Positions 16,938 through 26,087 of a stretch of DNA of 64,000 nt are shown piece after piece. Each line of letters starts with the position of its first letter. Positions within the stretch are counted from its first letter, which is position 1. This stretch comes from Mycolicibacterium austroafricanum. Lineage in GTDB: Bacteria; Actinomycetota; Actinomycetes; Mycobacteriales; Mycobacteriaceae. Location of the stretch: contig NZ_HG964452.1 of NCBI RefSeq assembly GCF_000612725.1, positions 236,824 through 300,823 of the forward strand, in the 5' to 3' direction. A model generated the notes under the pieces. The model was not told the DNA's origin. It made no database searches and saw nothing but the letters and a program-made list of their open reading frames with translations. Made by a program: the position numbers and the translations under genes.

Positions 16938-19256
16938 CTATGCGGGGTCTCTGGCCATGCGGACCAGACCAGGGACATCGGCGGGCTCGATCGGTCTGCC
17001 GAAGTAGTAGCCCTGAGCCATGTCGCAACCCCTGTCCCGCAGCCAGGCCGCGGTGGCCGGCCCCTCGACGCCTTCGGCCACCACGACGCTGCCCAGATCG
17101 TGGGTGAGGTCGATGACGGCACGGACGACCGCGGCGGCGCGGGGGTCGCTTGCCACCGCCGCGATGAAGTGACGGTCCAGCTTGATCTCGTCGATCCGCA
17201 GTTCGCGAAGGTAGGGCAGCGCCGAGAAGCCACTGCCGAAATCGTCGATCGCCACCCGGATACCCCGCTCGCGCAACTGTCCGAGTACCCCGGTCACCAC
17301 ATCGAAGTCGTGCAAGACGAGATCCTCGGTGATCTCCACCGTCAGCAGATCGGCGGGCAAGCTACGACGCTCCAGCGCCTGAGAAAGCGCGGACGGCAGT
17401 CGGGCGTCACGCAGGAACGGTGCAAAGAGGTTGACGGCCACCGGCATCGGCACTCCGTCCGCCATCCACCGCGCCGCATCGTCGAGGACGTTGTCGAGCA
17501 CCACATCGGTGACCGGCCGCATCAGCCCGTGCTGACGCACCAGGGGCAGGAACGCGTCCGGGCTCAGCATTCCCAGCTGCGGGTGCGGCCACCGGAGCAA
17601 GGCCTCCACTCCGACGATGAAGCCGGATCGCAGATCCACGATCGGTTGGTACACCATGCGGAATTCCCGGTTGTCGATGGCCCGGCGCAGCTCACCCAGC
17701 AGCCGCACCTTGGCCGCGCCGTCAGGCCAGTTCTGAGGCGAACCCCGTTCGGGCGCAACCACATCAGGTGCTGCCGACGCAAGGGTCGCATCGAAGACGT
17801 GCACGCGCGACGACCGGGATCTCTTCGCAACGGCCATCGCGGTCTCGGCGCGCATGACCATGGTCTCCGGCGCCACCTCCGCCTCCCCGGGGGAGGCGGC
17901 CGCAACCCCGACGCTGGGGCGCAACAGGATGTGCTCACCGTGCAGCAAGAACGGCTCGTTGAAGGCATCCACGACCCGTTCTGCAATCAGCTTCGAATCG
18001 TCATGCTCGCCTTCGAGGAGCACAGCGAACTCGTCGCCCTGGATCCGGGCGACGGTGTCCCCGGCGCGCACACAGTCGGCGATCCGCTGACCGACCCTGG
18101 CCAGCAGACTGTCTGCTTCGGGATGGCCGACGCTGTCGTTGACCAACTTGAAGTCGTCGAGGTCCAAAGACACCACCGCGACAGAGTGGCCTTCGCGGGA
18201 ACTCAGCGTCAGCGCGTGTGCAAGCCGGTCGTAGAACAATCTCTGGTTCGCCAGTTCCGTCAACGGATCACGCAGTGCCTGCTCGGCGGCGGCCCGCAAC
18301 AGCTGCCGGTTCTCCCATGCCGCGACCACCTGCCGTAGACACACCGCGACCACGATGACCGGGACGACTAACTGCTCCAGACCCGACATGACCAGTGGCG
18401 GTCCTATTGTCCCGGCCAGCAGCAGCGGAACGTAGGGCGCCCACAGCGCAGTGTTCGACGGCACCAACACGATCGGCATCCGGAACTGCGGATTCTCGCG
18501 GCTCAGCTGCGCTGCGGCACAGATCGCGACAAGAGCCACCGCCCAGCCGAGGTCGATGAAACTCCCCGTCCGATAGCTGTCCACCGCAACGCCGTAGGCG
18601 AACGCGCTGTCGGTGAGTGTCATCACAGCGAACCCGAACACCAGCAGCGCCGGCACCGCCCGATGCGCTGCGTCGACGCGGGCAAGGACCGCCACAGCCA
18701 CCGCGAGAATCACCATGTCGGCGACGGGATAGAAAAATGCGAGCCCGAGCGCGAGTTTGTCGTCGCGATAGGCCTCATAGACGCGATCCAGCGCGAAGAT
18801 CCACGCCAACAGGAACGAACACAACGCGACTGTCACGCCGTCGAGCGCGATCCGGAGTGTGGCCTGGCGCCCGGACCAGGCGTCGAACGGAGCCATTCCC
18901 AGCACCGCGGGGACCACGAGAACGCCGAAGGCCAGATAAAAGAAGTCGGCCGGCGAGGGGAACGGCTCGACTCGCAGCACGTACTCGCACACCAGCCAGA
19001 TCAGGTCGGCGACGGCCCAGGCCGCCATCGCGGCCGCCATGGTCGCCCACGCGCGGCGCTGGCGTCCTTCCAAGGACTTCGCTGTCAGCACCGCGCACAC
19101 CGTCGCAAAGCTGGACAGGGCCACGATGATGACGTCGTCGAGAACGGGCACCCATGCGCCGTCCCCGCCGACGGCAAGCACCACCGTCAGTGCGACCGTC
19201 AGCCCGACCGGCACTGCTGTACATGACCCCAGCAGAGGGGGTCGTCCACCACTCAC
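16938..19256 (-). CDS. membrane-anchored GGDEF-EAL protein (cyclic di-GMP turnover)
   Basis: A 772-residue protein with roughly nine hydrophobic helices in the first 300 residues (no PAS domain obvious), a GGDEF domain (about 330-480) and an EAL domain (about 515-765). The cyclase signature reads QGDEF (406-410) instead of GGDEF, which may weaken or abolish diguanylate cyclase activity. The EAL signature is intact (EALLR from 551), as are NLF, ITEDLV, DDFGSGFS and the LDRHFI and VVAEGVEG motifs, so phosphodiesterase activity is likely. The start is GTG. It converges on the formylglycine-generating enzyme gene 22 bases away. Confidence 0.92.
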   Translation of the reverse strand: MSGGRPPLLGSCTAVPVGLTVALTVVLAVGGDGAWVPVLDDVIIVALSSFATVCAVLTAKSLEGRQRRAWATMAAAMAAWAVADLIWLVCEYVLRVEPFPSPADFFYLAFGVLVVPAVLGMAPFDAWSGRQATLRIALDGVTVALCSFLLAWIFALDRVYEAYRDDKLALGLAFFYPVADMVILAVAVAVLARVDAAHRAVPALLVFGFAVMTLTDSAFAYGVAVDSYRTGSFIDLGWAVALVAICAAAQLSRENPQFRMPIVLVPSNTALWAPYVPLLLAGTIGPPLVMSGLEQLVVPVIVVAVCLRQVVAAWENRQLLRAAAEQALRDPLTELANQRLFYDRLAHALTLSSREGHSVAVVSLDLDDFKLVNDSVGHPEADSLLARVGQRIADCVRAGDTVARIQGDEFAVLLEGEHDDSKLIAERVVDAFNEPFLLHGEHILLRPSVGVAAASPGEAEVAPETMVMRAETAMAVAKRSRSSRVHVFDATLASAAPDVVAPERGSPQNWPDGAAKVRLLGELRRAIDNREFRMVYQPIVDLRSGFIVGVEALLRWPHPQLGMLSPDAFLPLVRQHGLMRPVTDVVLDNVLDDAARWMADGVPMPVAVNLFAPFLRDARLPSALSQALERRSLPADLLTVEITEDLVLHDFDVVTGVLGQLRERGIRVAIDDFGSGFSALPYLRELRIDEIKLDRHFIAAVASDPRAAAVVRAVIDLTHDLGSVVVAEGVEGPATAAWLRDRGCDMAQGYYFGRPIEPADVPGLVRMARDPA

Positions 19257-19429
19257 GGCGCTCCCATGGGCCTCACCACCACTGACGGATCGACGCTAAC
19301 GCAAAATATCTGCTCAAGGCGCCGTTTGCTGAATGCCCGGACCGCGGGACGCCACTGCCACCGGGCCCGCGATGAGTTCGGCGCTGTGGAGCGGTCGATA
19401 CGGCAGACCCCAACCCACAAGGAGCCCAC

Positions 19430-20029
19430 ATGAGAAAGCTCACCGCAGGTCTGTTCATCGCGCTGGACGGCGTCGTGGAAGCGCCCGACCAATGGCATTT
19501 CCCGTACTTCGACGACGCGATGGGCGAGGCGGTGAACGCCCAACTCGGCTCGGCGGACACGCTGCTGCTCGGCCGGGTCACCTACGACAGCTTCGCCGGG
19601 GCCTGGCCGCTGCGGGAGGCCGAGGGCGGCGAAGACGCCGAGTTCGCCAAAGCCCTCGGCGACGCGCGCAAAATCGTGGTGTCCCGGCAGAACCTGCGCT
19701 TCTCGTGGCGCAACTCCGAGCAGATGACCGGCGGCCTCGTCGAGGCCGTCACCGCGCTGAAGAACGGACCTGGTGACGGCGACATCGCGATGAGCGGTTC
19801 ACCGTCGGTCGTCCGTCAACTCCTGCAGGCCGGCCTTCTGGACGAGCTGCATCTGCTCGTGCACCCGATCGCGGTGCGCAAGGGTGCGCGCCTGTTCGAC
19901 GAGGGGACCCCGATCCCGCTGAAGCTGCTGACGTCGAACACGTTCGACAGCGGGGTAGTGCACCTGGTGTACACCCGCGACGACCAGACCCGCTCCGGCG
20001 GGTATGAGGACGCGAAGTCCCGTTTGTAG
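19430..20029 (+). CDS. dihydrofolate-reductase-like (RibD C-terminal domain) protein
   Basis: A 199-residue protein of the RibD_C/YyaP family: MRKLTAGLFIALDGVVEAP at the N-terminus, ADTLLLGRVTYDSFAGAWP, DARKIVVSRQNL, DIAMSGSPSVVRQLLQAGLLDELHLLVHPIAV, and a closing GVVHLVYTR. These are NADPH-binding reductases of unknown substrate, often called deaminase/reductase. AAGGAG lies 5-6 bases before the ATG. The gene stands alone, with no clear link to its neighbours. Confidence 0.9.
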   Translation: MRKLTAGLFIALDGVVEAPDQWHFPYFDDAMGEAVNAQLGSADTLLLGRVTYDSFAGAWPLREAEGGEDAEFAKALGDARKIVVSRQNLRFSWRNSEQMTGGLVEAVTALKNGPGDGDIAMSGSPSVVRQLLQAGLLDELHLLVHPIAVRKGARLFDEGTPIPLKLLTSNTFDSGVVHLVYTRDDQTRSGGYEDAKSRL

Positions 20030-20043
20030 CGGGACGGCCGCGC

Positions 20044-20508
20044 TCAGCCCGTTTCGGCCGTCCGCTTGATCGCCTCGAGGGTGGCCGGGATGCCGCTCCT
20101 GGCCGCCTCGCTGCGCTTGGCGATCTCGGCGTCCCCGGTCTCCCCGTAGCGTTCGCGGAGTCCGGCGACACCTTCGGGCAGCAGCTCCCACGATTCGGTG
20201 AGGCGGGTGCCGCCGTCCTCGGCCGCCATCTCGTAGCCCCAGTACGTCCAGCCGTGGTTGACCTCCCACGCGAACTTGCGACCGGGATCGGCGGCCACCA
20301 CCTGGCAGCGGGCCTCCCAGGTCCGTTCCGGTGTCACGTTGCGGCCGGTGAACCACGCGCCCACCTGGGGCCCCGCACCGTCGTCCCACCAGCAGGCCCT
20401 ACAGACCGGGCTCCACTCGCCCATCCTGGTGACGTCGGCCACCAGCGCATACAGCTGCTCGGGCGATACGGCCACAGAGATCGACTCGGACATCTTCAGC
20501 TCGGTCAC
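20044..20508 (-). CDS. SRPBCC (polyketide cyclase/START-like) family protein
   Basis: A 154-residue helix-grip protein: the N-terminal strand SISVAVSPEQLYALVADVTRMGEWSPV is typical of SRPBCC family 2, followed by WDDGAGPQVGAWFTGRN, KFAWEVNHGWTYWGYEM and the long C-terminal helix. Such proteins bind hydrophobic ligands. The GTG at 20508 is taken as start; the ATG at 20493 is the alternative. It is divergent from the SDR pair and shares its 5' region with the KstR-type palindrome at 20564, which may therefore control both directions. Confidence 0.87.
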   Translation of the reverse strand: MTELKMSESISVAVSPEQLYALVADVTRMGEWSPVCRACWWDDGAGPQVGAWFTGRNVTPERTWEARCQVVAADPGRKFAWEVNHGWTYWGYEMAAEDGGTRLTESWELLPEGVAGLRERYGETGDAEIAKRSEAARSGIPATLEAIKRTAETG

Positions 20509-20563
20509 GCCGGTGATTCTGCCAGCCCACGACTATTGCGCTTTCCAGTGCCGGGTGTGAAGT

Positions 20564-20577
20564 TGGAACGCGTTCCA
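20564..20577. promoter_or_regulatory. perfect palindrome matching the KstR operator
   Basis: TGGAACGCGTTCCA is a perfect 14-base palindrome that fits TNNAACNNGTTNNA. It lies 25 bases upstream of the SDR start at 20602 and 56 bases upstream of the divergent SRPBCC start. KstR or a related TetR-family repressor could bind here; this is inferred from the motif only. Confidence 0.6.
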
Positions 20578-20601
20578 CACCATCGTCGAAAGGCCAACCG
20601 G

Positions 20602-21387
20602 ATGAGCGACAGTAGCGATCGGGCCGGCAGGGAGGCCGTCGTCGTCGGCGGCGCCTCCGGCATCGGGTGGGCCACGGCGACCGCGCTGGCAGCCGAGGGG
20701 TGCCGGGTGACGATCGCCGATCTCAACGTCGAGGGGGCCCGCGAGCGCGCCGCCGGGCTGGGCGCCGAGCACGCCGCGGCCCATGTCGACGTCACCGACG
20801 AAGACTCGGTGCAGCGACTGTTCGAGGACGCCGGCCCGATCGACATCGCGGTGAACTGCGCCGGATTCAGCAATGTCGGTCTGATCACCGACATGACCGC
20901 CGCGGATTTCCGCGCCGTCATCGACGTGTGCCTGACCGGCGCATTCATCGTCACCAAACACGCGGGCAGGCACCTGCGTGAGGGCGGCTCGCTGGTTCAG
21001 ATCAGCTCACTCAACGGCAGGCAGCCCGCGGCCGGGATGAGCGCCTACTGCGCGGCCAAGGCCGGGCTGTCGATGCTGACCCAGGTCGCCGCGCTCGAAC
21101 TGGGCCCGCGGGGCATCCGGGTCAACGCCGTCGCCCCCGGCTTCGTGCACACTCCCCTGACCGCCGCGGCCGCCTCGGTGCCCGGAGTGGTGGAGGACTA
21201 CGTCGACAACACCGTGCTCGGCCGCGCGGGCACCGCCGAGGACATCGCCAATGCCGTTGTCTACCTCTGCGCTCCGGGATCCTCGTGGTTGACCGGTGAG
21301 GTGCTCGACATCAACGGCGGCGCCCACCTCAAGCGCTACCCCGACGTGATGGGGCATGTGATGAGGCTGGTGGAGCAGTCGTCGTGA
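20602..21387 (+). CDS. SDR family oxidoreductase
   Basis: A 261-residue classical SDR: GGASGIGWA (cofactor loop), NCAG at about 88-91, ISSLNG with the catalytic Ser, and YCAAKAG with Tyr and Lys. VNAVAPGFVHTPL and the C-terminal LTGEVLDINGG are standard. The closest general type is 3-oxoacyl-ACP or hydroxysteroid dehydrogenase; the substrate is undetermined. The operator-like palindrome upstream suggests a sterol or lipid substrate. The stop overlaps the next SDR start by 4 bases, forming a two-gene unit. Confidence 0.9.
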   Translation: MSDSSDRAGREAVVVGGASGIGWATATALAAEGCRVTIADLNVEGARERAAGLGAEHAAAHVDVTDEDSVQRLFEDAGPIDIAVNCAGFSNVGLITDMTAADFRAVIDVCLTGAFIVTKHAGRHLREGGSLVQISSLNGRQPAAGMSAYCAAKAGLSMLTQVAALELGPRGIRVNAVAPGFVHTPLTAAAASVPGVVEDYVDNTVLGRAGTAEDIANAVVYLCAPGSSWLTGEVLDINGGAHLKRYPDVMGHVMRLVEQSS

Positions 21388-22223
21388 GGTTCACGGGGAA
21401 GCACGCCATCATCACCGGCGGCGGATCCGGGATCGGCGCCGCGCTGTGCCGCGCTCTCGATCGGGCCGGCGCGCAGGTCGTCTGCACCGACATCGACGAA
21501 GCGGCCGCCGGTGCGGTGGTGTCGACGCTGAGCCCGCGCGCCCGGGCCGCCCGTCTCGACGTCACCGACGCCGCCGCGGTGCAGGGCGTCGTCGACGACG
21601 TCGTCGCGCGGACGGGACGCCTCGACCTGATCTTCAACAACGCCGGCATCGTGTGGGGCGGTGACACCGAACTACTGACGCTCGACCAGTGGAACGCGAT
21701 CATCGACATCAACCTGCGCGGTGTCGTGCACGGCGTGGCGGCGGCCTACCCGCAGATGCTGCGACAGGGCCACGGGCACATCGTCAACACCGCGTCGATG
21801 GCCGGGCTGACCGCCGCCGGTCAGGTCACCAGTTACGTGGCAACCAAGCATGCCGTCGTCGGGCTGTCGATGGCGCTGCGCTCGGAGGCGGTGCCCCGCG
21901 GTGTCGGAGTCCTCGTGGTCTGTCCCGCCGCCGTGGAGACCCCGATCCTGGACAAGGGCGCGGTCGGCGGGTTCGTCGGCCGTGACTACTTCCTGCAGAC
22001 CCAGGGCGGCAGGGCCTACGACGCGGACCGGCTGGCCCGGGACACGTTGCGCGCCGTCGAGCGCAACAAGGCCATCCTGGTCAAACCGACAGTGGCACAA
22101 GCACAGTGGTGGTTCGCCCGGCTGGCTCCCGGGCTGATGAACCGAATGGCGATGAGGTTCGTCACCGGACAGCGCACCCGACAGGTGGACCGATACCCGT
22201 CGAGCGCCGCCGACACGGGATAG
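21384..22223 (+). CDS. SDR family oxidoreductase
   Basis: A 279-residue classical SDR with TGGGSGIGAAL, NNAGIVWGG, a Ser in NTASMAG and YVATKHA. The C-terminal extension (ERNKAILVKPTVAQAQWWFARLAPGLMNRMAMRF) is longer than in its upstream partner and resembles SDRs that act on hydrophobic lipids. The GTG start overlaps the previous stop (GTGA), so translation is coupled. The two neighbours are only moderately similar, so they probably catalyse different steps rather than forming a recent duplicate pair. Confidence 0.9.
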   Translation: MRFTGKHAIITGGGSGIGAALCRALDRAGAQVVCTDIDEAAAGAVVSTLSPRARAARLDVTDAAAVQGVVDDVVARTGRLDLIFNNAGIVWGGDTELLTLDQWNAIIDINLRGVVHGVAAAYPQMLRQGHGHIVNTASMAGLTAAGQVTSYVATKHAVVGLSMALRSEAVPRGVGVLVVCPAAVETPILDKGAVGGFVGRDYFLQTQGGRAYDADRLARDTLRAVERNKAILVKPTVAQAQWWFARLAPGLMNRMAMRFVTGQRTRQVDRYPSSAADTG

Positions 22224-22263
22224 GGTTGCGCTCGGCATCCGAACGGGAGCCGGGAGGGCGCGG

Positions 22264-23454
22264 ATGAGAGACGATTTCACCCTCACCCAGAAGCGCGCGC
22301 TTGCGGTGCTGACGGTGATCGCGCTGGCATTCGCCGCCTACTTTCTGCGCACCTACTTGCTGCTCATCGCCATCTCCGCGGTGCTGGCCTACCTGTTCAC
22401 ACCGTTGAACAACCGGTTGCTCACCAGGATGGGGTCGGGGGCGGCCGCGACGGTGACCCTGCTGGCCGCGATCGCAACGGTGGCGCTGCCGCTGTCCGGC
22501 GTCGCGTTCCTGGCCTTCCTGCAGATCAGCCAGATGGTGACAGGCATCAGCCAGTGGGTGGAGAGGACCGACTTCACAGCGCTGGGCCAGCGACTGCTCG
22601 ACTCGGCCAATCAACTGCTGGCCCGCATTCCGTTCATCGACACCACGCTGACGCCGGAATCGGTGCGCGACGCGCTCGCCACCATCGGCCAGAAGGCCGG
22701 CGAGTTCGCGCTGGGCTTCGCCCGCGACTCGGTGGGCGGGATCGTCGCAATGGTGACCGCCCTGATCCTCTTCATCTACGTGTTCCTGGCGCTGCTGACC
22801 AACGGCACCAAAGTGCTCGACCTGTTCCGCGACCTGAACCCGTTGGGACAGCAGGTGTCCGACATCTACCTGGCCAAGGTCGGGGCGATGGTGTCGGCGA
22901 CGGTCAAGGGGCAGTTCATCATCGCCGTCTGTCAGGGCGTCGCCGGGGCGGTCTCGGTGTACATCGGCGGCATCCACGACGGCTTCTTCATGTTCGTCAT
23001 CTTCCTTACGGTGTTGTCGTTCATTCCGTTGGGCGGCGGCATCGTGACGATCCCGCTGGGTGTCGGGATGGCGGTGTTCGGCAACCCGGTGGGCGGCATC
23101 TTCGTCATCGTGTTCCACATCATCGTGGTGACGAACATCGACAACCTCCTGCGTCCGTTCCTGGTGCCCAAGAGCGCGCACCTGCACCCGGCGTTGATGC
23201 TGCTCGCGGTGTTCGCCGGGCTGCAGATGTTCGGGTTCATCGGCATCGTGCTCGGACCGGTGCTGATGATCGTGATCGTGACGACGATCAGCGTCTACCT
23301 CGTCGTGTACAAGGACGCGCCGATGGAGTCGATCACCGGCACCGGCGGCGACCCGGCGGACGACGACGCGGTACGGGAGATCCCGTGGTGGCGCCGCCTC
23401 CTGCCGGGCAAGCCCAAGCCCGCACCGGAGCCCGCTAAGTCAGCCGCTCCGTGA
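22264..23454 (+). CDS. AI-2E family transporter (Rv1101c type)
   Basis: A 396-residue integral membrane protein with about eight helices: an N-terminal pair (ALAVLTVIALAFAAYFL, LLIAISAVLAYLF), an extracytoplasmic domain with amphipathic helices, and a C-terminal bundle including VTALILFIYVFLALL, FMFVIFLTVLSFIPLGGGIVTIP and FGFIGIVLGPVLMIVIV. The family is a transporter/exporter superfamily; the substrate here is unknown. GGGAGG precedes the ATG. The last 20 bases overlap the convergent dienelactone hydrolase gene. Confidence 0.92.
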   Translation: MRDDFTLTQKRALAVLTVIALAFAAYFLRTYLLLIAISAVLAYLFTPLNNRLLTRMGSGAAATVTLLAAIATVALPLSGVAFLAFLQISQMVTGISQWVERTDFTALGQRLLDSANQLLARIPFIDTTLTPESVRDALATIGQKAGEFALGFARDSVGGIVAMVTALILFIYVFLALLTNGTKVLDLFRDLNPLGQQVSDIYLAKVGAMVSATVKGQFIIAVCQGVAGAVSVYIGGIHDGFFMFVIFLTVLSFIPLGGGIVTIPLGVGMAVFGNPVGGIFVIVFHIIVVTNIDNLLRPFLVPKSAHLHPALMLLAVFAGLQMFGFIGIVLGPVLMIVIVTTISVYLVVYKDAPMESITGTGGDPADDDAVREIPWWRRLLPGKPKPAPEPAKSAAP

Positions 23455-24232
23455 GGAATTCGACGACCCGTTTGCGCGCCTCGTAGGCGGGATGACCGTC
23501 GCGTTCGACCACCTGGTCGGTCAGCACCGAATGCGCCGCGCGGCCGATGCCGTGCGGGTTGCCCCGCTTGGAGCTGATCTCGATCACCTCGAACGCGTCC
23601 CCCAGTCGGGCCTTGAGGGTGGTGAACCGCGCCGCCGGGGCCATCGGGTCCTCGCTGAACCGCAACCCCAGCGCGCACAGTCCCTCGTCGGCGGCGCGGC
23701 GCTCGATCACCGCGAGTTCGGCTTCGGACAGGCCCGGATCGCGGCGCTGCTTCGGTGTCAGCGGCAGCGGCAGCGACGGCTGACTCATCACCGGGGCGAG
23801 CACGCTGTCGTCGACCGCGGCGGCCAGTGCGAACCCGCCCGTGAAGCACTGCCCGATCACGCCGACGCCCTTGCCCGGCGTGTCGTCGTTGAGCTCGCGC
23901 GCGAGCGCGCGCAGGTAGTGCGCGACCGGCCGGTCGGCGTTGGTGGCGAACGCCGCGAACTCCTTGGCGATGCACCCCTTCATCAGCACCGGCAGGGCGC
24001 CCGGCCCCAGCGCAGGCGCCCCGGGCGTCCCGAACAGCGACGGCGCCCAGACGGTGAAGCCGTTGTCCACCAGGTGATTACCGAGGGCGAGCACACCTGG
24101 GTGCAGGCCGGGCATCTCCGGGATGAGGACCACACCGGGGCCTTCGCCCTTGCGGTACACGTCGTAGGTGAGTCCGGCCGCCGTGAACGGCTCGGCGGTC
24201 CAGCCGCGCAGGTCTGCTTCTGGTCCGCTCAT
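23435..24232 (-). CDS. dienelactone hydrolase family protein
   Basis: A 265-residue alpha/beta hydrolase of the DLH type. The nucleophile is Cys in GQCFTGGFAL (about residue 127), as in true dienelactone hydrolases, with the oxyanion region VVLIPEMPGLHP and a C-terminal His in GNPHGIGRAAHS. Substrate is unknown. Its stop codon lies inside the 3' end of the AI-2E transporter gene (20-base convergent overlap), and the DUF4245 gene ends 13 bases upstream on the same strand. Confidence 0.88.
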   Translation of the reverse strand: MSGPEADLRGWTAEPFTAAGLTYDVYRKGEGPGVVLIPEMPGLHPGVLALGNHLVDNGFTVWAPSLFGTPGAPALGPGALPVLMKGCIAKEFAAFATNADRPVAHYLRALARELNDDTPGKGVGVIGQCFTGGFALAAAVDDSVLAPVMSQPSLPLPLTPKQRRDPGLSEAELAVIERRAADEGLCALGLRFSEDPMAPAARFTTLKARLGDAFEVIEISSKRGNPHGIGRAAHSVLTDQVVERDGHPAYEARKRVVEFLTERLT

Positions 24233-24245
24233 CGCGTCTCCTGGG

Positions 24246-24971
24246 TTACGTGACCGGCAGCGGCGCCTGGGATTGCGTCGCCGCCGCCAGCGTACGGTAC
24301 TCGTCGGTACCTCCGGCGCCGGTCACGGCGAGTTGCGCAGGCCCGGTGGGGCCGCGGACCTGCGCCGTCCACACCGGCTCGGTGGGTTTCCCGTCGACTT
24401 CCCCGCCCTCGTAGACCACCCACCGGACACCGTCGACGTCCTGGGTTCCGGTCGGTACCAGCTCCGGGCTGAACGACGCGACCAGCTTGTCCTCGTCGGC
24501 ATTGCTCTGGGTGATGCTCAGATACATCCCGCTCGGGGTCAGATAGCCGACGACGGCGCCGACCGCCCGCACCGGCTGCCCGGTCACCGGGTCGGTGCGT
24601 CCACCCTCGATTCCCTTGCGGCTGCCGGAGTTGGCCTGCCAGCCGTCGGGCAGCTTCGGCACCCTGATCGGGATCTTGAGCGCGGCCGCGTCGGCCTGCA
24701 GCGCGGCGGGCGCGTCATAGTCGGGCGCCGGCCCGGGTCCGGGACCTGTCGGCGCGAACGAGCACATTCCGAGCAGCCCGGCCAGCACCACACACGCCAC
24801 CACCAGCGGCGCCATCGACCAGAACATGTCGCGGCCGTCCTGCAGGAGTCGCGACTTGGCGGGGGCGGCCACCGGCGTCATGACGTACTCGGCAGGGCGG
24901 TGGCCTGCGGCGTCAGACTCACGGCCCGGGTCCGCAGAGACCTCGGGACCCGGCTCGGGCGGCGTCGTCAT
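24246..24971 (-). CDS. DUF4245 membrane-anchored protein (Rv1100 type)
   Basis: A 241-residue protein with a cytoplasmic N-terminus, one transmembrane helix (MAPLVVACVVLAGLLGMCSF, about residues 53-72) and an external DUF4245 domain (IRVPKLPDGWQANSGSRKG, VVGYLTPSGMYLSITQSNAD, GVRWVVYEGGEVDG, AQLAVTGAGGTDEYRTLAAA). Position opposite glpX matches M. tuberculosis Rv1100. Function is unknown. The ATG at 24971 gives the family length; an open frame continues upstream antisense to glpX and fum to 27281, but that extension is a GC-bias artefact. Confidence 0.88.
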   Translation of the reverse strand: MTTPPEPGPEVSADPGRESDAAGHRPAEYVMTPVAAPAKSRLLQDGRDMFWSMAPLVVACVVLAGLLGMCSFAPTGPGPGPAPDYDAPAALQADAAALKIPIRVPKLPDGWQANSGSRKGIEGGRTDPVTGQPVRAVGAVVGYLTPSGMYLSITQSNADEDKLVASFSPELVPTGTQDVDGVRWVVYEGGEVDGKPTEPVWTAQVRGPTGPAQLAVTGAGGTDEYRTLAAATQSQAPLPVT

Positions 24972-25025
24972 GTCAGCCAGTATCCCAGCTCCCAATTGCC
25001 GACCCCCTAATGGGACAATCTGCCC

Positions 25026-26054
25026 ATGAGCTCCTCGCGACGTGAAGCCCCAGACCGAAATCTCGCCCTTGAGCTCGTGCGGGTAACCGAGGCCGGGGCG
25101 ATGGCGGCCGGCCGTTGGGTCGGCCGCGGCGACAAGGAGGGCGGCGACGGAGCGGCCGTCGACGCGATGCGCGAACTTGTGAACTCGGTGTCGATGCGCG
25201 GTGTCGTGGTGATCGGCGAGGGCGAGAAGGACAACGCCCCGATGCTTTACAACGGAGAAGAGGTCGGCAACGGCGACGGGCCGGACTGCGACTTCGCCGT
25301 CGACCCGGTCGACGGCACCACCTTGATGAGCAAGGGCATGCCCAACGCGATCTCGGTGTTGGCGGTCGCCGAGCGCGGAGCGATGTTCGACCCGTCGGCG
25401 GTGTTCTACATGCACAAGATCGCCGTCGGTCCGGACGCCGCCGACGTCATCGACATCACCGCGCCGATCGCCGAGAACATCCGCCAGGTCGCGAAGGTGA
25501 AGAACTCCAGTGTCCGCGACCTGACCGTGTGCATCCTGGACCGTCCGCGCCACCAGCAGCTGATGGCCGACGTCCGGGAGGCCGGCGCGCGCATCCGGCT
25601 GATCTCCGACGGCGACGTCGCGGGTGCCATCTCGGCGTGCCGGCCGAACTCGGGCACCGACATGCTGGTCGGCATCGGTGGCACCCCGGAGGGCATCATC
25701 GCCGCGGCGGCGATCCGCTGCATGGGCGGCGCGATCCAGGCCAAGCTGGCCCCCACCGACGACGCGGAACGCCAGAAGGCCCTCGACCGGGGCCACGACC
25801 TCGACCGGGTGCTGACCACCGAGGACCTGGTGTCGGGCGAGAACGTCTTCTTCTGCGCCACCGGGGTCACCGACGGTGATCTGCTCAAGGGCGTGCAGTA
25901 CTACGGCGGCGGTTGCACCACCCAGTCGATCGTGATGCGGTCGAAGTCGGGCACTGTCCGGATGATCGAGGCCTACCACCGGTTGTCGAAGCTCAACGAA
26001 TACTCCGCCGTCGACTTCACCGGCGACAAGACCGCCGCCTACCCGTTGCCATAG
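25026..26054 (+). CDS. glpX: class II fructose-1,6-bisphosphatase
   Basis: A 342-residue GlpX-type FBPase, the gluconeogenic enzyme of mycobacteria. Motifs visible: [33 protein letters not shown] (metal-binding Glu residues), [12 protein letters not shown] (the lithium-sensitive phosphatase metal motif) and [20 protein letters not shown]. The ATG at 25026 gives the normal length. It lies 33 bases before fum on the same strand and is divergent from the DUF4245 gene, as for Rv1099c-Rv1098c. Confidence 0.97.
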   Translation: MSSSRREAPDRNLALELVRVTEAGAMAAGRWVGRGDKEGGDGAAVDAMRELVNSVSMRGVVVIGEGEKDNAPMLYNGEEVGNGDGPDCDFAVDPVDGTTLMSKGMPNAISVLAVAERGAMFDPSAVFYMHKIAVGPDAADVIDITAPIAENIRQVAKVKNSSVRDLTVCILDRPRHQQLMADVREAGARIRLISDGDVAGAISACRPNSGTDMLVGIGGTPEGIIAAAAIRCMGGAIQAKLAPTDDAERQKALDRGHDLDRVLTTEDLVSGENVFFCATGVTDGDLLKGVQYYGGGCTTQSIVMRSKSGTVRMIEAYHRLSKLNEYSAVDFTGDKTAAYPLP

Positions 26055-26087
26055 ACCACCCCCACCAAACAGACGAACAGGGAGCCA

